A DNA stretch of 64,000 bases from Palsa-504 sp963835775 (GTDB lineage: Bacteria > Actinomycetota > Actinomycetes > Streptosporangiales > Streptosporangiaceae). The stretch spans positions 186,001 to 250,000 of the forward strand of contig CAWIHB010000020.1 of the NCBI GenBank assembly GCA_963835775.1, written 5' to 3'. The translations under genes and the position numbers were made by a program. Below are positions 8,256 through 18,682 of this stretch, piece by piece; within the stretch, counting starts at the first letter, position 1, and every line of letters starts with the position of its first letter. Below the pieces are notes generated by a model. The model searched no databases. It had not been told where the DNA came from and saw only the letters and a program-made list of their open reading frames with translations.

Positions 8256-9176
8256 ATGACGTCGGTCATCGAGGTGACAGGGCTCACCAAGCGGTACGGG
8301 GACCGGGCCGTGGTGGACGGGATCTGTTTCGGAGTCGATCGGGGCGAGATCTTCGGCATCCTCGGTCCGAACGGCGCGGGCAAGACCACGGCGATCGAGT
8401 GCCTGGAGGGCCTGCGGCGGCGGGACGCCGGGCAGGTCCGGATCCTGGGCCTCGACCCGCGGACCGACCGGCACCGGCTGCAGCAGCGGATCGGCGTGCA
8501 GCTGCAGCAGGCCCAGCTGCAGGACAAGCTCAAGGTGCGCGAGGCCCTGGACATGTACGCGTCGTTCTACCCGCATCCGGCCGACTGGCACGAGCTGCTC
8601 GGCACCTGGGGGCTGTCCGGCCAGAGCGGCGCCCGCTTCGGGCAGCTTTCCGGCGGGCAGAAGCAGCGGCTGTTCATCGCGCTGGCCCTGGTCGGGCACC
8701 CGGAGCTGGTCTTCCTTGACGAGCTGACGGCCGGCCTGGACCCGGGCGCCAGGCGTGCCACCTGGGACCTGATCAGAGCGGTCCGGGCGGCCGGCGTCAC
8801 CGTCGTGCTGGTCAGCCACTTCATGGACGAGGTGGAGGAGCTGTGCGACCGGGTCGCGATCCTCGAACGGGGGCGGATCGCGGCCCTGGACACCCCGGCG
8901 GGGCTGGTGGACTCCGCCGGGGGCGAGTACCGGGTCAGATTCCGGCCCATGGCACCGCTGGATGAGCAGTCGCTGGCCCTGGTGCCCGGCGTCACGTCCG
9001 TCACCCGCCGCGGGGCGCAGGTGGACGTGACCGGGACCGGGGACTTCGCCTCCGCGGTCACCGCGGAGCTGGCCCGCAGGCAGGTCATCGTGGCCGACCT
9101 GCGGATCGAGGGCCGCAGCCTGGACAGCGCCTACGTCGCGCTGATCCCCCAAGCTGGCCGCAGCATGGACACGTGA
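8256..9176 (+). CDS. ABC-2 type exporter, ATP-binding subunit
   Basis: A 306-aa single-domain ATPase of the drug/antibiotic-export (DrrA-like) class. Walker A is GPNGAGKTTAIE, the signature is QLSGGQKQRL, and Walker B is LVFLDELTAGLD with Leu in place of the usual Pro. The H-loop is VSHFMDE, and a C-terminal regulatory segment follows. The ATG at 8256 has a clear GAGGAGG eight bases upstream; an in-frame ATG at 8211 lacks one. The permease follows after 10 bp and a sensor kinase/response regulator pair completes the operon, a layout often found for exporters induced by envelope stress. The substrate is unknown. Confidence 0.9.
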   Translation: MTSVIEVTGLTKRYGDRAVVDGICFGVDRGEIFGILGPNGAGKTTAIECLEGLRRRDAGQVRILGLDPRTDRHRLQQRIGVQLQQAQLQDKLKVREALDMYASFYPHPADWHELLGTWGLSGQSGARFGQLSGGQKQRLFIALALVGHPELVFLDELTAGLDPGARRATWDLIRAVRAAGVTVVLVSHFMDEVEELCDRVAILERGRIAALDTPAGLVDSAGGEYRVRFRPMAPLDEQSLALVPGVTSVTRRGAQVDVTGTGDFASAVTAELARRQVIVADLRIEGRSLDSAYVALIPQAGRSMDT

Positions 9177-9186
9177 GGGAGACAGA

Positions 9187-9933
9187 ATGAACGGCTTCAG
9201 CAGGCTCGCCCTGGTCGAGGGCAAGCTGTTCCTGCGCGAGAAGGCGGCCCTGATCGGGGTGTTCGGGCTGCCGGTGGCGCTGGTCATCGGGTTCGGCCTG
9301 ATCCCCGGGTTCAGCGATCCGCAGAAGGGACTGTCGGACCAGATCGGGACCGAGTACATCGCGGCTGTCGGGGTCGCGATTGTGCTGGCCAGCCTGGGTC
9401 TGACCGGGGTGCCGATGGTCATCGGCCAGTACCGGGAGCGCGGCGTCCTGCGCCGCCTGGCCGTCACGCCGGTGCGCCCGCTGACCCTGCTGCTGGCCGA
9501 CCTGACGGTGTGGGCGGCGGCCGCGCTGATCTCGGTGGCGCTGGTCGTCGGGGTGGTACGGATCGCCTTCCACGTGCCGGCGCCCGCCGACCCGGGCTGG
9601 TTCGTCCTGTCTGTCGTCCTCGGCATCGCCGCACTGTTCGCGGTCGGCCTGCTCGCGGCGGCCGTGGCGCCGACCGCCCGGAGCTCGGCGGGAATCGGCT
9701 GGCTGCTGTTCTTCCCGAACATGTTCCTGGCCGGCGTGTACTTCCCGACCGAGGAGATGTCGTCCGCGATGCGCCAGGTCGGCAACTTCACCCCGCTGGG
9801 CTCGGCCCTGCACGCGGTGCGCGACAGCTGGATGGGAATAGATCCCCGGCCCGAGTACCTGGGCATAATGGCGGCATGGGCCCTGGTCGGCGGGGCCCTG
9901 GCGGCCCGCTTCTTCCGCTGGGATCAGGCGTAG
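9187..9933 (+). CDS. ABC-2 type exporter, permease subunit
   Basis: A 248-aa membrane protein with about six predicted hydrophobic segments. The first is FGLPVALVIGFGLIPGF near residue 28, and the last is near residues 224-242. The QYRERGVLRRLAVTPVRPL motif near residue 80 is the conserved cytoplasmic loop of ABC2_membrane permeases. The motif LFFPNMFLAGVYFPTEEM near residue 178 marks the fifth helix region. It is translated 10 bp after the ATPase gene and pairs with it. It is followed by a histidine kinase gene after 13 bp. Confidence 0.88.
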   Translation: MNGFSRLALVEGKLFLREKAALIGVFGLPVALVIGFGLIPGFSDPQKGLSDQIGTEYIAAVGVAIVLASLGLTGVPMVIGQYRERGVLRRLAVTPVRPLTLLLADLTVWAAAALISVALVVGVVRIAFHVPAPADPGWFVLSVVLGIAALFAVGLLAAAVAPTARSSAGIGWLLFFPNMFLAGVYFPTEEMSSAMRQVGNFTPLGSALHAVRDSWMGIDPRPEYLGIMAAWALVGGALAARFFRWDQA

Positions 9934-9946
9934 GGCAGGGGGACCG

Positions 9947-11251
9947 ATGACGGTGCGTACACCGGACAGCAGCCTCGAATCGATGGAGCAGCGGTACGAT
10001 TCGCTCCTGCGACTGCTGCCCTTCCTGCTGCTCACCGTCCCGCTCCTCCCTTATTTCCTCGCCCAGAGCCCGACCGCCGGCGCGTTCGGTATCACCGCCG
10101 GCGTCGCCGTGGCGGCGGGAGCCTGGATCACCTGGATGGTCATCCTGCATCCAGGCTGGGCGGAGCGTCCGTGGCTGATGGGGGTCTTCTTCGTCGGCCT
10201 GATCGCGTTCATAGCTGTACTCACCGTCCGCAGTCCGTGGTTCGCGTTCTTCACCTGGCTCGGCTTCCTCTATGCGTTCCGGTTCTTGACCGGTGCGTGG
10301 CGGTGGGCAGTTTGCGTGGTTGTGGCGATCTTCTTCGGCATGTCCCAGTCTGGGGGATTCCACCGGCCGACCGTTTCGACGGTAGCTATCTGGGTGCTGC
10401 TGGCCTGTGTCGACGTCGTGCTGACCGGGGTGTTCGTCCTGCTCGGCATGAAGACCGAGGAGCAGAACCAGGCCCGCAAGACGATGATCGCCGAGCTGGC
10501 CCGGGCCAACCAGCGGCTGGAGGAGATGATAACCGAGAACACCGGCCTGCAGGCTCAGCTGTTGACCCAGGCCAGGGAGGCGGGCGCCGGAGACGAGCGG
10601 CAGCGGATGGCCCGGGAGATCCACGACACGCTGGCCCAGGGCCTGACCGGCATCATCACCCAGCTCGAGGCCGCCCAGCAGACCGGGCACGACGCCGAGC
10701 GCGACCGCCGCATCGGCAACGCCACCCGGCTGGCCCGCGACAGCCTGGCCGAGGCCCGCCGCTCGGTGCAGGCGCTGCGGCCGCAGGCCCTGGAGAACGC
10801 CAGGTTCCCCGAGGCGCTGGCCCAGGAGGTGGCCCGCTGGTCGGCCACCAGCGGCGTGCCCGCCGAGGTCAAGACGACCGGCGAGGCCACGACCATGCAC
10901 CCCGAGGTCGAGGTGACCCTGCTGCGGGTGGCCCAGGAGGCGCTGGCCAACGTGGCCAAGCACGCCGCGGCCTCGCACGCGTGGGTCACGCTGTCCTACA
11001 TGGGGGACGTGGTGACCGTTGACGTACGGGACGACGGCGTCGGGTTCGCCGGCCCCGGCCCGAACGGTTCCGGCCCGGGCGAGGCCGGCAGCGGATTCGG
11101 CCTGATCGCGATGCGCCAGCGGGTGAACCGGCTGGCCGGCCAGCTGGAGATCGAATCAGAACCGGGCGCAGGCACCGCGGTCTCGGCCAGCCTGCCCGCG
11201 ATCGGACTAGGCCCGCCGCCGCAGGCGGCCAAGGAGACGGAGCCCTCGTGA
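9947..11251 (+). CDS. Sensor histidine kinase, NarL/DesK type
   Basis: A 434-aa kinase. Residues about 20-180 contain five or six transmembrane helices with little extracytoplasmic sequence, fitting an intramembrane sensor. A coiled coil (about 185-215) leads into HisKA_3 with phospho-acceptor histidine in MAREIHDTLAQG. The ATPase has the N-box RVAQEALANVAKHA and G-boxes DVRDDGVGF and GFGLIAMRQR. The ATG at 9947 has AGGGGG upstream. Its stop overlaps the response regulator start by 4 bp (GTGA). It likely senses membrane stress or the exported compound of the upstream transporter. Confidence 0.92.
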   Translation: MTVRTPDSSLESMEQRYDSLLRLLPFLLLTVPLLPYFLAQSPTAGAFGITAGVAVAAGAWITWMVILHPGWAERPWLMGVFFVGLIAFIAVLTVRSPWFAFFTWLGFLYAFRFLTGAWRWAVCVVVAIFFGMSQSGGFHRPTVSTVAIWVLLACVDVVLTGVFVLLGMKTEEQNQARKTMIAELARANQRLEEMITENTGLQAQLLTQAREAGAGDERQRMAREIHDTLAQGLTGIITQLEAAQQTGHDAERDRRIGNATRLARDSLAEARRSVQALRPQALENARFPEALAQEVARWSATSGVPAEVKTTGEATTMHPEVEVTLLRVAQEALANVAKHAAASHAWVTLSYMGDVVTVDVRDDGVGFAGPGPNGSGPGEAGSGFGLIAMRQRVNRLAGQLEIESEPGAGTAVSASLPAIGLGPPPQAAKETEPS

Positions 11252-11883
11252 CCGGCCCCATCCGCCTGCTCATCGCCGACGACCACCCCGTGGTCCGCGA
11301 CGGGCTGCGCGGCATCTTCGAGGCCAGCGACGAGTTCGAAGTGGCCGGCGAGGCGGCCAACGGCCGGGAGGCCGTCGACCGGGCCGCGGCGCTGCGGCCC
11401 GACGTGGTCCTGATGGACCTGCGCATGCCGGTGCTGGATGGGGTCAGCGCGATCCGGCTGCTGGCCGAGCGCGGAGTGGCGGCCCGGGTCCTGGTGCTCA
11501 CCACCTTCGACACCGACACCGACGTGGTGCCTGCCATCGAGGCGGGGGCCACGGGCTACCTGCTGAAAGACTCCCCGCCGGACGAGCTCAAGCGCGGGGT
11601 GCGCGCCGCGGCCCGAGGTGAGGCGGTCCTCTCGCCTTCGGTGGCCACCCGGCTGCTGGGCCAGGTCAGGCAGCCGGCCCGGGACCCGCTCAGCCAGCGC
11701 GAGCTGGACATACTCGGACTGATCGCCCGCGGCCACTCCAACCGGGAGGCCGCTGCGCGCCTGTTCATCAGCGAGGCCACGGTCAAGACCCACGTGCTGC
11801 ACATTTTCGCCAAGCTCGGCGTCAACGACCGCGCCGCCGCCGTGGCGGCCGGGTTCGAGCGCGGCCTGCTGCCCCGCCCCTGA
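11248..11883 (+). CDS. Response regulator, NarL/FixJ family
   Basis: A 211-aa two-domain regulator. The receiver (residues about 1-120) has the acidic pair in IADDHPVVRDGL, the phospho-acceptor Asp in VVLMDLRMPVLDG, and the conserved Lys in YLLKDSPPDEL. The C-terminal LuxR-type HTH (about 145-208) reads LSQRELDILGLIARGHSNRE with SEATVKTHV. It overlaps the kinase gene by 4 bp, so the two form a cognate pair. Autoregulation of the exporter operon is the simplest model. It ends 28 bp before a convergent gene. Confidence 0.93.
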   Translation: MTGPIRLLIADDHPVVRDGLRGIFEASDEFEVAGEAANGREAVDRAAALRPDVVLMDLRMPVLDGVSAIRLLAERGVAARVLVLTTFDTDTDVVPAIEAGATGYLLKDSPPDELKRGVRAAARGEAVLSPSVATRLLGQVRQPARDPLSQRELDILGLIARGHSNREAAARLFISEATVKTHVLHIFAKLGVNDRAAAVAAGFERGLLPRP

Positions 11884-11911
11884 GCGGACCGAGCACCACG
11901 GGCCGTTCGGA

Positions 11912-12645
11912 TCAATGATCTTTTGTTGTGTAGCGGCACAGGAGGAAGCCGTCGGCCTCGATGACGTGGGCCAGGGCCAGCGGCAGCGGCTGGCCCGGAG
12001 CCAGCGAGCCGGCCACGATGCGGCCCGCGCCGGGGCCGGTCAGCAGCGGGCTGATGGTCAGGCACAGCTCGTCCACCAGGCCGGCCGCCACGAGCTGGCC
12101 GAACAGGTGCGGACCGCCCTCCGCGAGCAGCCGCTGGTGGCCGCGATCGGTCAGCGCGCTGACCGCGGCCTTCAGATCGACGGTTTCCTCCCCGGCCACG
12201 ATGATGTCGCAGTGCCGGGCCAGTTCGGCCCGCAGATCCGCGGGTGACGCGGCGGTGGTGATCACGATCGTGCGGGCGTGCGGCGGGGCGGAGCTGATCA
12301 GGGAGCTGGCCGGGTCGAGGTCGAGCCGGGCGCTGACCACCGCGATCGGCGGGGTGGGCGGCAGGCCGGCCCGCAGGTGGCGCCACAGCTCGCGGGGCCG
12401 CACCGGGCCGTAGCGCTCGGCCCTGGCCGTGGACGCTCCCACCACGATGACGTCGGCCAGCGTGCGGAGCAGCGCGAACACGTGCCGGTCGGCGTCGGAG
12501 GACAAGCCCGCCGAGGCGCCGTCGAAGCTGGCGGCGCCGTCCACGCTGGCCACGAAGTTGGCCCGCAGCCACGGCCCGGACGGGTAGGCGTACAGCCGGG
12601 CCAGGTCCTCGTCGGTCAGGTCCGACTGCCCGGCGAGCAGGCGCA

Positions 12646-12646
<1 letters not shown>
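11912..12646 (-). CDS. RibD C-terminal-domain pyrimidine reductase family protein
   Basis: A 244-aa protein matching the dihydrofolate-reductase-like C-terminal domain of RibD. Visible motifs are NFVASVDGAAS near residue 30, VVGASTARAERYGPV near 75, and LLAEGGPHLFGQLVAAGLVD near 180, the NADPH/substrate segment. It may reduce diaminohydroxyribosylaminopyrimidine phosphate in riboflavin synthesis. Stand-alone RibD-C proteins in actinomycetes often have uncertain substrates, and no rib genes are adjacent. The ATG at 12646 overlaps the glgX stop by one base (TGATG); a GTG three bases upstream is an alternative start. It is co-transcribed with glgX. Confidence 0.8.
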
Positions 12647-14775
<2,129 letters not shown>

Positions 14776-14885
14776 TCGCCCCCTTCTCGTGCGGCGAGTC
14801 AGCCTTCGGCCAGCGGCCGACTCTACCTGGTACGCGTAGGCCCAAAGGGACGTACGTTACCGGATCGTGATCAGCGGATGCCGGC

Positions 14886-14905
14886 TCCCCGGGGTTTTCC
14901 GGGGA
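14886..14905 (-). terminator. Hairpin downstream of the chelatase gene
   Basis: TCCCCGG, a 6-base loop and CCGGGGA form a perfect 7-bp stem about 20 bp after the end of the - strand sulfur operon at 14928. T-rich sequence (gttttacccagtttta) lies between the hairpin and the gene end. It is plausible as a transcription terminator but lacks a clean U-tract on the - strand. Confidence 0.4.
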
Positions 14906-14927
14906 CTATCGGGAGTTTTACCCAGTT

Positions 14928-15680
14928 TTACGCCGCAGTCCGCTGTCGCGTTCCCGCCTCCTGGTACCGGTCCAGCATCACGTCGGCTACCTCGGCCGCC
15001 GCGCCGAGCGCCGGTGATACCGCCGCCGCCCCCGCGGCGAGCCCGGCATCGCGTATCCGGTCCGCGAAAAACCCCGGTGCGAGCAGGTAGGTCGCGACCA
15101 GCACCCGCCGGGCGCCCGCGTGCAGCAGCCCGGTCACCGCCGCGCCGGGCGCGGGATCGGCGGCCGAAGCATAGGCCGGGCGGACCGCGAACCATCCGGC
15201 CCGGGCCTGCCAGCGGGCCGCGAGACCGGCGGTGGTGGCGTTCGCGGCCGGGTCGCTCGATCCGGCGGCGGCCAGGACCACGCCGGTGTGCCGGGGGTCG
15301 TCGAGCGCACCGGGCACCGCCTCGGTCAGCCGGCGCTCCAGCGCCTGCAGCAGCAGCGGGTGCGGCCCGAGGGTGGCGCCGTAGCTGACCTCGAGCCGCG
15401 GGAAGTCGCCGCGCAGCCGGGCCAGCACGCGGGGAAGGTCGGTCGTGCTGTGGTAGGCCGCGGTGAGCAGCAGCGGCAGCACGGTCACCCGGGCGTCCGC
15501 CGGGAGCCCGGACATGACCTGAGGCAGCGACGGCGCGGCGTGAGACAGGTAGGCCTGGCGTATGGTCAGGCCGCGGGCCGCCGTCCGGGTGGCGGCCACC
15601 GCGATCAGCTCGTCGATGGCCGCCGCCGCCCGCGGGTCCGCGCTGCCGTGTGCCACGGCGACGAGAACCAGCTCAGGCAT
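14928..15680 (-). CDS. Sirohydrochlorin chelatase, CbiX family
   Basis: A 250-aa protein with two CbiX-like halves. The first has VAVAHGSADPRAAAAID with the metal-binding histidine, and LLLTAAYHSTTDLPRVL with the second histidine. The degenerate second half includes VVLAAAGSSDP and LVATYLLAPGFFADR. It most likely inserts Fe2+ into sirohydrochlorin to make siroheme, the cofactor of the sulfite reductase encoded upstream. A cobaltochelatase role is possible from family membership alone, but the operon favours siroheme. Its start overlaps the end of cysH by 8 bp. Confidence 0.88.
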   Translation of the reverse strand: MPELVLVAVAHGSADPRAAAAIDELIAVAATRTAARGLTIRQAYLSHAAPSLPQVMSGLPADARVTVLPLLLTAAYHSTTDLPRVLARLRGDFPRLEVSYGATLGPHPLLLQALERRLTEAVPGALDDPRHTGVVLAAAGSSDPAANATTAGLAARWQARAGWFAVRPAYASAADPAPGAAVTGLLHAGARRVLVATYLLAPGFFADRIRDAGLAAGAAAVSPALGAAAEVADVMLDRYQEAGTRQRTAA

Positions 15681-16422
15681 GTATGCCGCACTCCGTCTTG
15701 CCGGTGCCGGCCCAGCGCCCGCTGCGCGGGTCCGCGCCGGGCTCGACCTGGACGGTGCAGGTCGCGCAGCCGATCGAGGGGTAGCCGTCGTAGACCAGCG
15801 GGTTGACCAGCACGCCGTTGGTGGTGATGAAGTCGTCCACCTGCTTCTGGGTCCAGCTGACGATCGGGTTGACCTTGACCATCTCCCGGCGGTCGTCCCA
15901 CTCCACCACCCGGGTCTGGCGCCGCTGGTTGGTCTCGTCCCGGCGCACGCCGGTGATCCAGGCGTCGTAGTTGGTCAGCGCCCGCTCCAGCGGCTCGACC
16001 TTGCGCAGGTAGCAGCACAGGTCGGGATTGCGGCCGTAGAGCCGGGGGCCGAGCTCCGCGTCCTGCTCAGCGACGGTGCGCGACGGGGTGACGTTGATGA
16101 GCTTGATCGGGTACACGGCCTCGGCCGCGTCCCTGGTGCCGATGGTCTCCGCGAAGTGATAGCCGGTGTCGAGGAAGACCACCTCGATGCCGGGCTTGAC
16201 CGCCGAGGCGAGGTGGACGATCACCGTGTCGGTCATGGACGAGGTGATGCAGATCCGGTCGCCGAAGGTGTCCGTGGCCCAGCGGATGATCTCCTCGGCG
16301 GGCGCGTCGGCGAGCTCCTCCGCGGCCTGTTCGGCGAGGGTTCGCATGAGCTCGGGGTCCTCCAGGCTGATCTGCGCCAGGCCGCGGGCGTGATCCGGCA
16401 AGACGGTGGGAGCGGGACTCAC
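15673..16422 (-). CDS. cysH: Phosphoadenylyl/adenylyl-sulfate reductase
   Basis: A 249-aa thioredoxin-dependent reductase that converts activated sulfate to sulfite. The DLCCYLRKVEPL and IGCATCTVQ segments supply the CC...CxxC ligands of a 4Fe-4S cluster. This indicates the APS-specific (assimilatory bacterial/plant) type rather than the cluster-less PAPS enzyme. The C-terminal KTECGIHA has the catalytic cysteine. GTG at 16422 is chosen because GGAG lies ten bases upstream and the GTG overlaps the stop of the small zinc-ribbon gene. It is the third gene of the sirA operon. Confidence 0.95.
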   Translation of the reverse strand: MSPAPTVLPDHARGLAQISLEDPELMRTLAEQAAEELADAPAEEIIRWATDTFGDRICITSSMTDTVIVHLASAVKPGIEVVFLDTGYHFAETIGTRDAAEAVYPIKLINVTPSRTVAEQDAELGPRLYGRNPDLCCYLRKVEPLERALTNYDAWITGVRRDETNQRRQTRVVEWDDRREMVKVNPIVSWTQKQVDDFITTNGVLVNPLVYDGYPSIGCATCTVQVEPGADPRSGRWAGTGKTECGIHA

Positions 16423-16565
16423 AGCGTCACTCCTATTCCGGCAAAGCGTAGCTGGAAACTTCGGGTGCAGCTGCGGCAATGCCATTCGCCGTCGGTCGCG
16501 CCCTGCGGCTCGAGGTCCTCCTCGCCGCAATAAGGACAGTAGAAGGGCACGGCACGCGTGCTCAT
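16419..16565 (-). CDS. 48-aa zinc-ribbon protein between sirA and cysH
   Basis: ATG at 16565 overlaps the sirA stop (ATGA), and its TGA at 16421-16419 overlaps the cysH GTG, so the frame is locked between two coupled genes. The protein has YCPYCGEE near residue 9 and HCRSC near residue 29: two CxxC knuckles about 16 residues apart, a classic zinc ribbon. Small proteins of this kind sit at this position in other actinomycete sulfite-reductase/cysH operons. Its function is not established. It may help cluster or siroheme loading, or act as an electron/sulfur carrier; both ideas are inference. Confidence 0.82.
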   Translation of the reverse strand: MSTRAVPFYCPYCGEEDLEPQGATDGEWHCRSCTRSFQLRFAGIGVTL

Positions 16566-18250
16566 GACAACTCCTCATCGGTGGCCCGCAGCGTCCAGGC
16601 GGCGAACGTCTCTCCTTCTACCCGGGCGGCCTGGAACCTCCTGAGGACCCGCTCCACGTAGTCTGGCAATTCCTCGGCCGTGGCCTTGAGCCCGCGGACC
16701 TTGCGGCCGAAGCCGGAGCCGGAGGCGTCACCTCCGCTCAGGCTGCCGCCCAGGTGGATCTGGAAGCCCTCGACCTGCTGCCCGTCGGCCCCGGTGACCA
16801 GCGATCCCTTCAGGCCGATGTCGGCCGTCTGGATCCGCGCGCAGGAGTTCGGGCAGCCGTTGACGTTGATGGTGACCGGGGTGTCGAAGTCCGGAAGCCG
16901 CCGCTCCAGCTCGGCGATCAGGTCGGTCGCCCGGGCCTTGGTCTCCACGATGGCCAGCTTGCAGAACTCGATGCCGGTGCAGGCCATCGTGTGCCTGCGG
17001 AACGCGCTCGGCCGGGCGGGCAGGCCGGCCGCCTCCAGCTCGGTCACCAGCTCCTCGGTGCGCTCCGGCGGCACGTCCAGGATGACCATCTTCTGCTCGG
17101 TCGTGGTGCGCACCCGGCCACTGCCGTACCGGCCGGCCAGCCCGGCGATGACGTCGAGCGCGTCGGCCGACAAGCGGCCCACGGCCGGCGCGAACCCGAC
17201 GTAGTTCAGCCTGTCCCGCTGCCGGTGGACGCCCACGTGGTCGCGGATCCCGCCCGCGGGCGCCGCCGGCGGCGGGCCGTCGGGCAGGGCGTAGCCCAGG
17301 TACTCCTTCTCCAGCACCTCGCGGAACTTCGCCGGGCCCCAGTCGGCCAGCAGGAACTTGATCCTGGCCCGGTGCCGCAGCCGGCGGTAGCCGTAGTCGC
17401 GGAACAGCCCGGCCACCGCGGCCCAGACCTCGGCCACCTGGCCGGGCCGGACGAACGCGCCGAGCCGCTGGCCGATCATCGGGTTGGTGGACAGGCCGCC
17501 GCCGACCCACAGGTCATAGCCGGCCTCGCCGCTGGCGTTGACCACGCCGGCGAACGCCACGTCGTTGATCTCGTGGATGGCGCACTGGGCGGAGCAGCCG
17601 CTGACCGAGGACTTGAACTTCCGCGGCAGGTTGGAGAACGCCGGGTCGCCGATGTACTGCCCGGTGATCGCGGCGATCTCGGGTGTGGCGTCGATGATCT
17701 CGCGCTCGTCCAGGCCGGCCAGCGGGCAGCCGAGGATCACCCGGGGCGTGTCCCCGCAGGCCTCGGTGGTGCTCAGCCCCACGGACTCCAGGGCGTCCCA
17801 GATCGCGGGCACGTTCTCGATCTCGATCCAGTGCAGCTGGATGTTCTGCCGGTCGGTGACGTCGGCCGTGCCGCGGGCGTACCGACGGGAGATGTCCGCG
17901 ATCACGCGCAGCTGGTCGTGGTCGAGCTGGCCGCCGTCGATGCGGACCCGCAGCATGAAGTACCGGTCGTCGAGCTCCTCGGGCTCCAGGACCGCGGTCT
18001 TCCCGCCGTCGATGCCCGGGCGGCGCTGGGTGTACAGGCCGTACCAGCGGAAACGCCCGCGCAGATCGGCCGGGTCAATGGAGTCGAAGCCGTACTTGGA
18101 GTAGATGTCGATGATCCGCTGACGGACGTTCAGGCCGTCGTCGTTCCTCTTGTTCTCCTCGTTCTTGTTGAGCGGCTCGCGGTAGCCGAGCGCCCACTGG
18201 CCTTCGCCTCGCTTGCGTTTGGTCCTGGTCGCGGTTCCGGCGACTAGCAT
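16562..18250 (-). CDS. sirA: Ferredoxin-dependent sulfite (nitrite/sulfite) reductase
   Basis: A 562-aa two-repeat NirA/SirA enzyme that reduces sulfite to sulfide with six electrons from ferredoxin. The siroheme/4Fe-4S cysteines lie in ACTGIEFCKLAI (C-x5-C) and VNGCPNSCAR (C-x3-C). The N-terminal half has RQNIQLHWIEIENVP and the siroheme region CGDTPRVILGCP. Coupling to cysH argues for sulfite rather than nitrite as the substrate. ATG at 18250 is preferred because GAAGGA lies upstream; an in-frame start at 18283 has no ribosome site. Expression probably responds to the leader at 18406-18465. Confidence 0.93.
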   Translation of the reverse strand: MLVAGTATRTKRKRGEGQWALGYREPLNKNEENKRNDDGLNVRQRIIDIYSKYGFDSIDPADLRGRFRWYGLYTQRRPGIDGGKTAVLEPEELDDRYFMLRVRIDGGQLDHDQLRVIADISRRYARGTADVTDRQNIQLHWIEIENVPAIWDALESVGLSTTEACGDTPRVILGCPLAGLDEREIIDATPEIAAITGQYIGDPAFSNLPRKFKSSVSGCSAQCAIHEINDVAFAGVVNASGEAGYDLWVGGGLSTNPMIGQRLGAFVRPGQVAEVWAAVAGLFRDYGYRRLRHRARIKFLLADWGPAKFREVLEKEYLGYALPDGPPPAAPAGGIRDHVGVHRQRDRLNYVGFAPAVGRLSADALDVIAGLAGRYGSGRVRTTTEQKMVILDVPPERTEELVTELEAAGLPARPSAFRRHTMACTGIEFCKLAIVETKARATDLIAELERRLPDFDTPVTINVNGCPNSCARIQTADIGLKGSLVTGADGQQVEGFQIHLGGSLSGGDASGSGFGRKVRGLKATAEELPDYVERVLRRFQAARVEGETFAAWTLRATDEELS

Positions 18251-18320
18251 CTGGGAGGTTCCTTCAGGTTCGGGGACGCGCATGCCACGAGAACCCGGGC
18301 GCTGCCGATGGTCGGCCCCA

Positions 18321-18336
18321 AGCGGCTGAGGCCGCT
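18321..18336 (-). promoter_or_regulatory. Hairpin between the leader peptide and sirA
   Basis: On the - strand AGCGGC-CTCA-GCCGCT forms a perfect 6-bp stem with a 4-base loop. It is 70 bases beyond the leader-peptide stop and about 70 bases before the sirA start. Its position suits an attenuator or a translation-blocking structure controlled by leader translation. No U-tract follows, so intrinsic termination is not clear. Confidence 0.35.
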
Positions 18337-18405
18337 AGGACGGGGGATTACAGCAGGAGACACCCGGTATCGCGCGCGCGCCCGGTCAGAAATCCGGGGC
18401 GGCGA

Positions 18406-18465
18406 TCATCGGGTGTCGCGACAGATGGCGCTACGGATGCGCAGGAAGTCGACGTGCCTGCGCAC
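18406..18465 (-). CDS. Candidate 19-codon leader peptide of the sulfate-assimilation operon
   Basis: GTG at 18465 opens a frame reading MRRHVDFLRIRSAICRDTR, ending in TGA at 18406. From memory it matches the short actinomycete peptides annotated as 'putative leader peptide', which share an RHVD..R..SA.CR pattern and often precede cysteine or sulfur genes. It lies 155 bases upstream of sirA on the same strand with a hairpin in between. The single Cys codon followed by Arg near the end is where a ribosome would stall under cysteine limitation. The ribosome site is weak. Function is inferred from motif and position only. Confidence 0.68.
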   Translation of the reverse strand: MRRHVDFLRIRSAICRDTR

Positions 18466-18624
18466 GACGAGCAGCGGGTCCGTAACACTCATTACAGCAG
18501 GATCACATGTAACGGAGGCGGATGTCCAGGACGAGTCCGGCATGTGGACAGTCACGTCGCTCACAGCCGGGCCCATGCTGGCAGCAACAAGGGCCGTCCA
18601 CAGGCCTATTCCCGGCTTCGCGGG
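18466..18624 (-). promoter_or_regulatory. Presumed promoter region of the sirA operon
   Basis: The sequence upstream of the leader is less GC-rich. It contains gtaacactcattac at 18480-18493 (GTAA-N6-TTAC inverted repeat), and gtaac recurs about 25 bases further upstream. These could be a regulator site or -10-like elements, but no -35/-10 pair is convincing. No gene is seen here. Confidence 0.3.
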
Positions 18625-18682
18625 CCGGTCAGCCCCGGCCGGTCAGCCCTGGCCCGGTCAGCCCCGGCCGGTCAGCCCTGGC
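18625..18682. repeat. 29-bp tandem duplication
   Basis: Two exact 29-bp copies at 18625-18653 and 18654-18682 sit end to end. Each copy itself contains two near-identical halves beginning CCGGTCAGCCC. The second copy runs into the 3' end of the small cysteine-rich gene. Confidence 0.9.
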
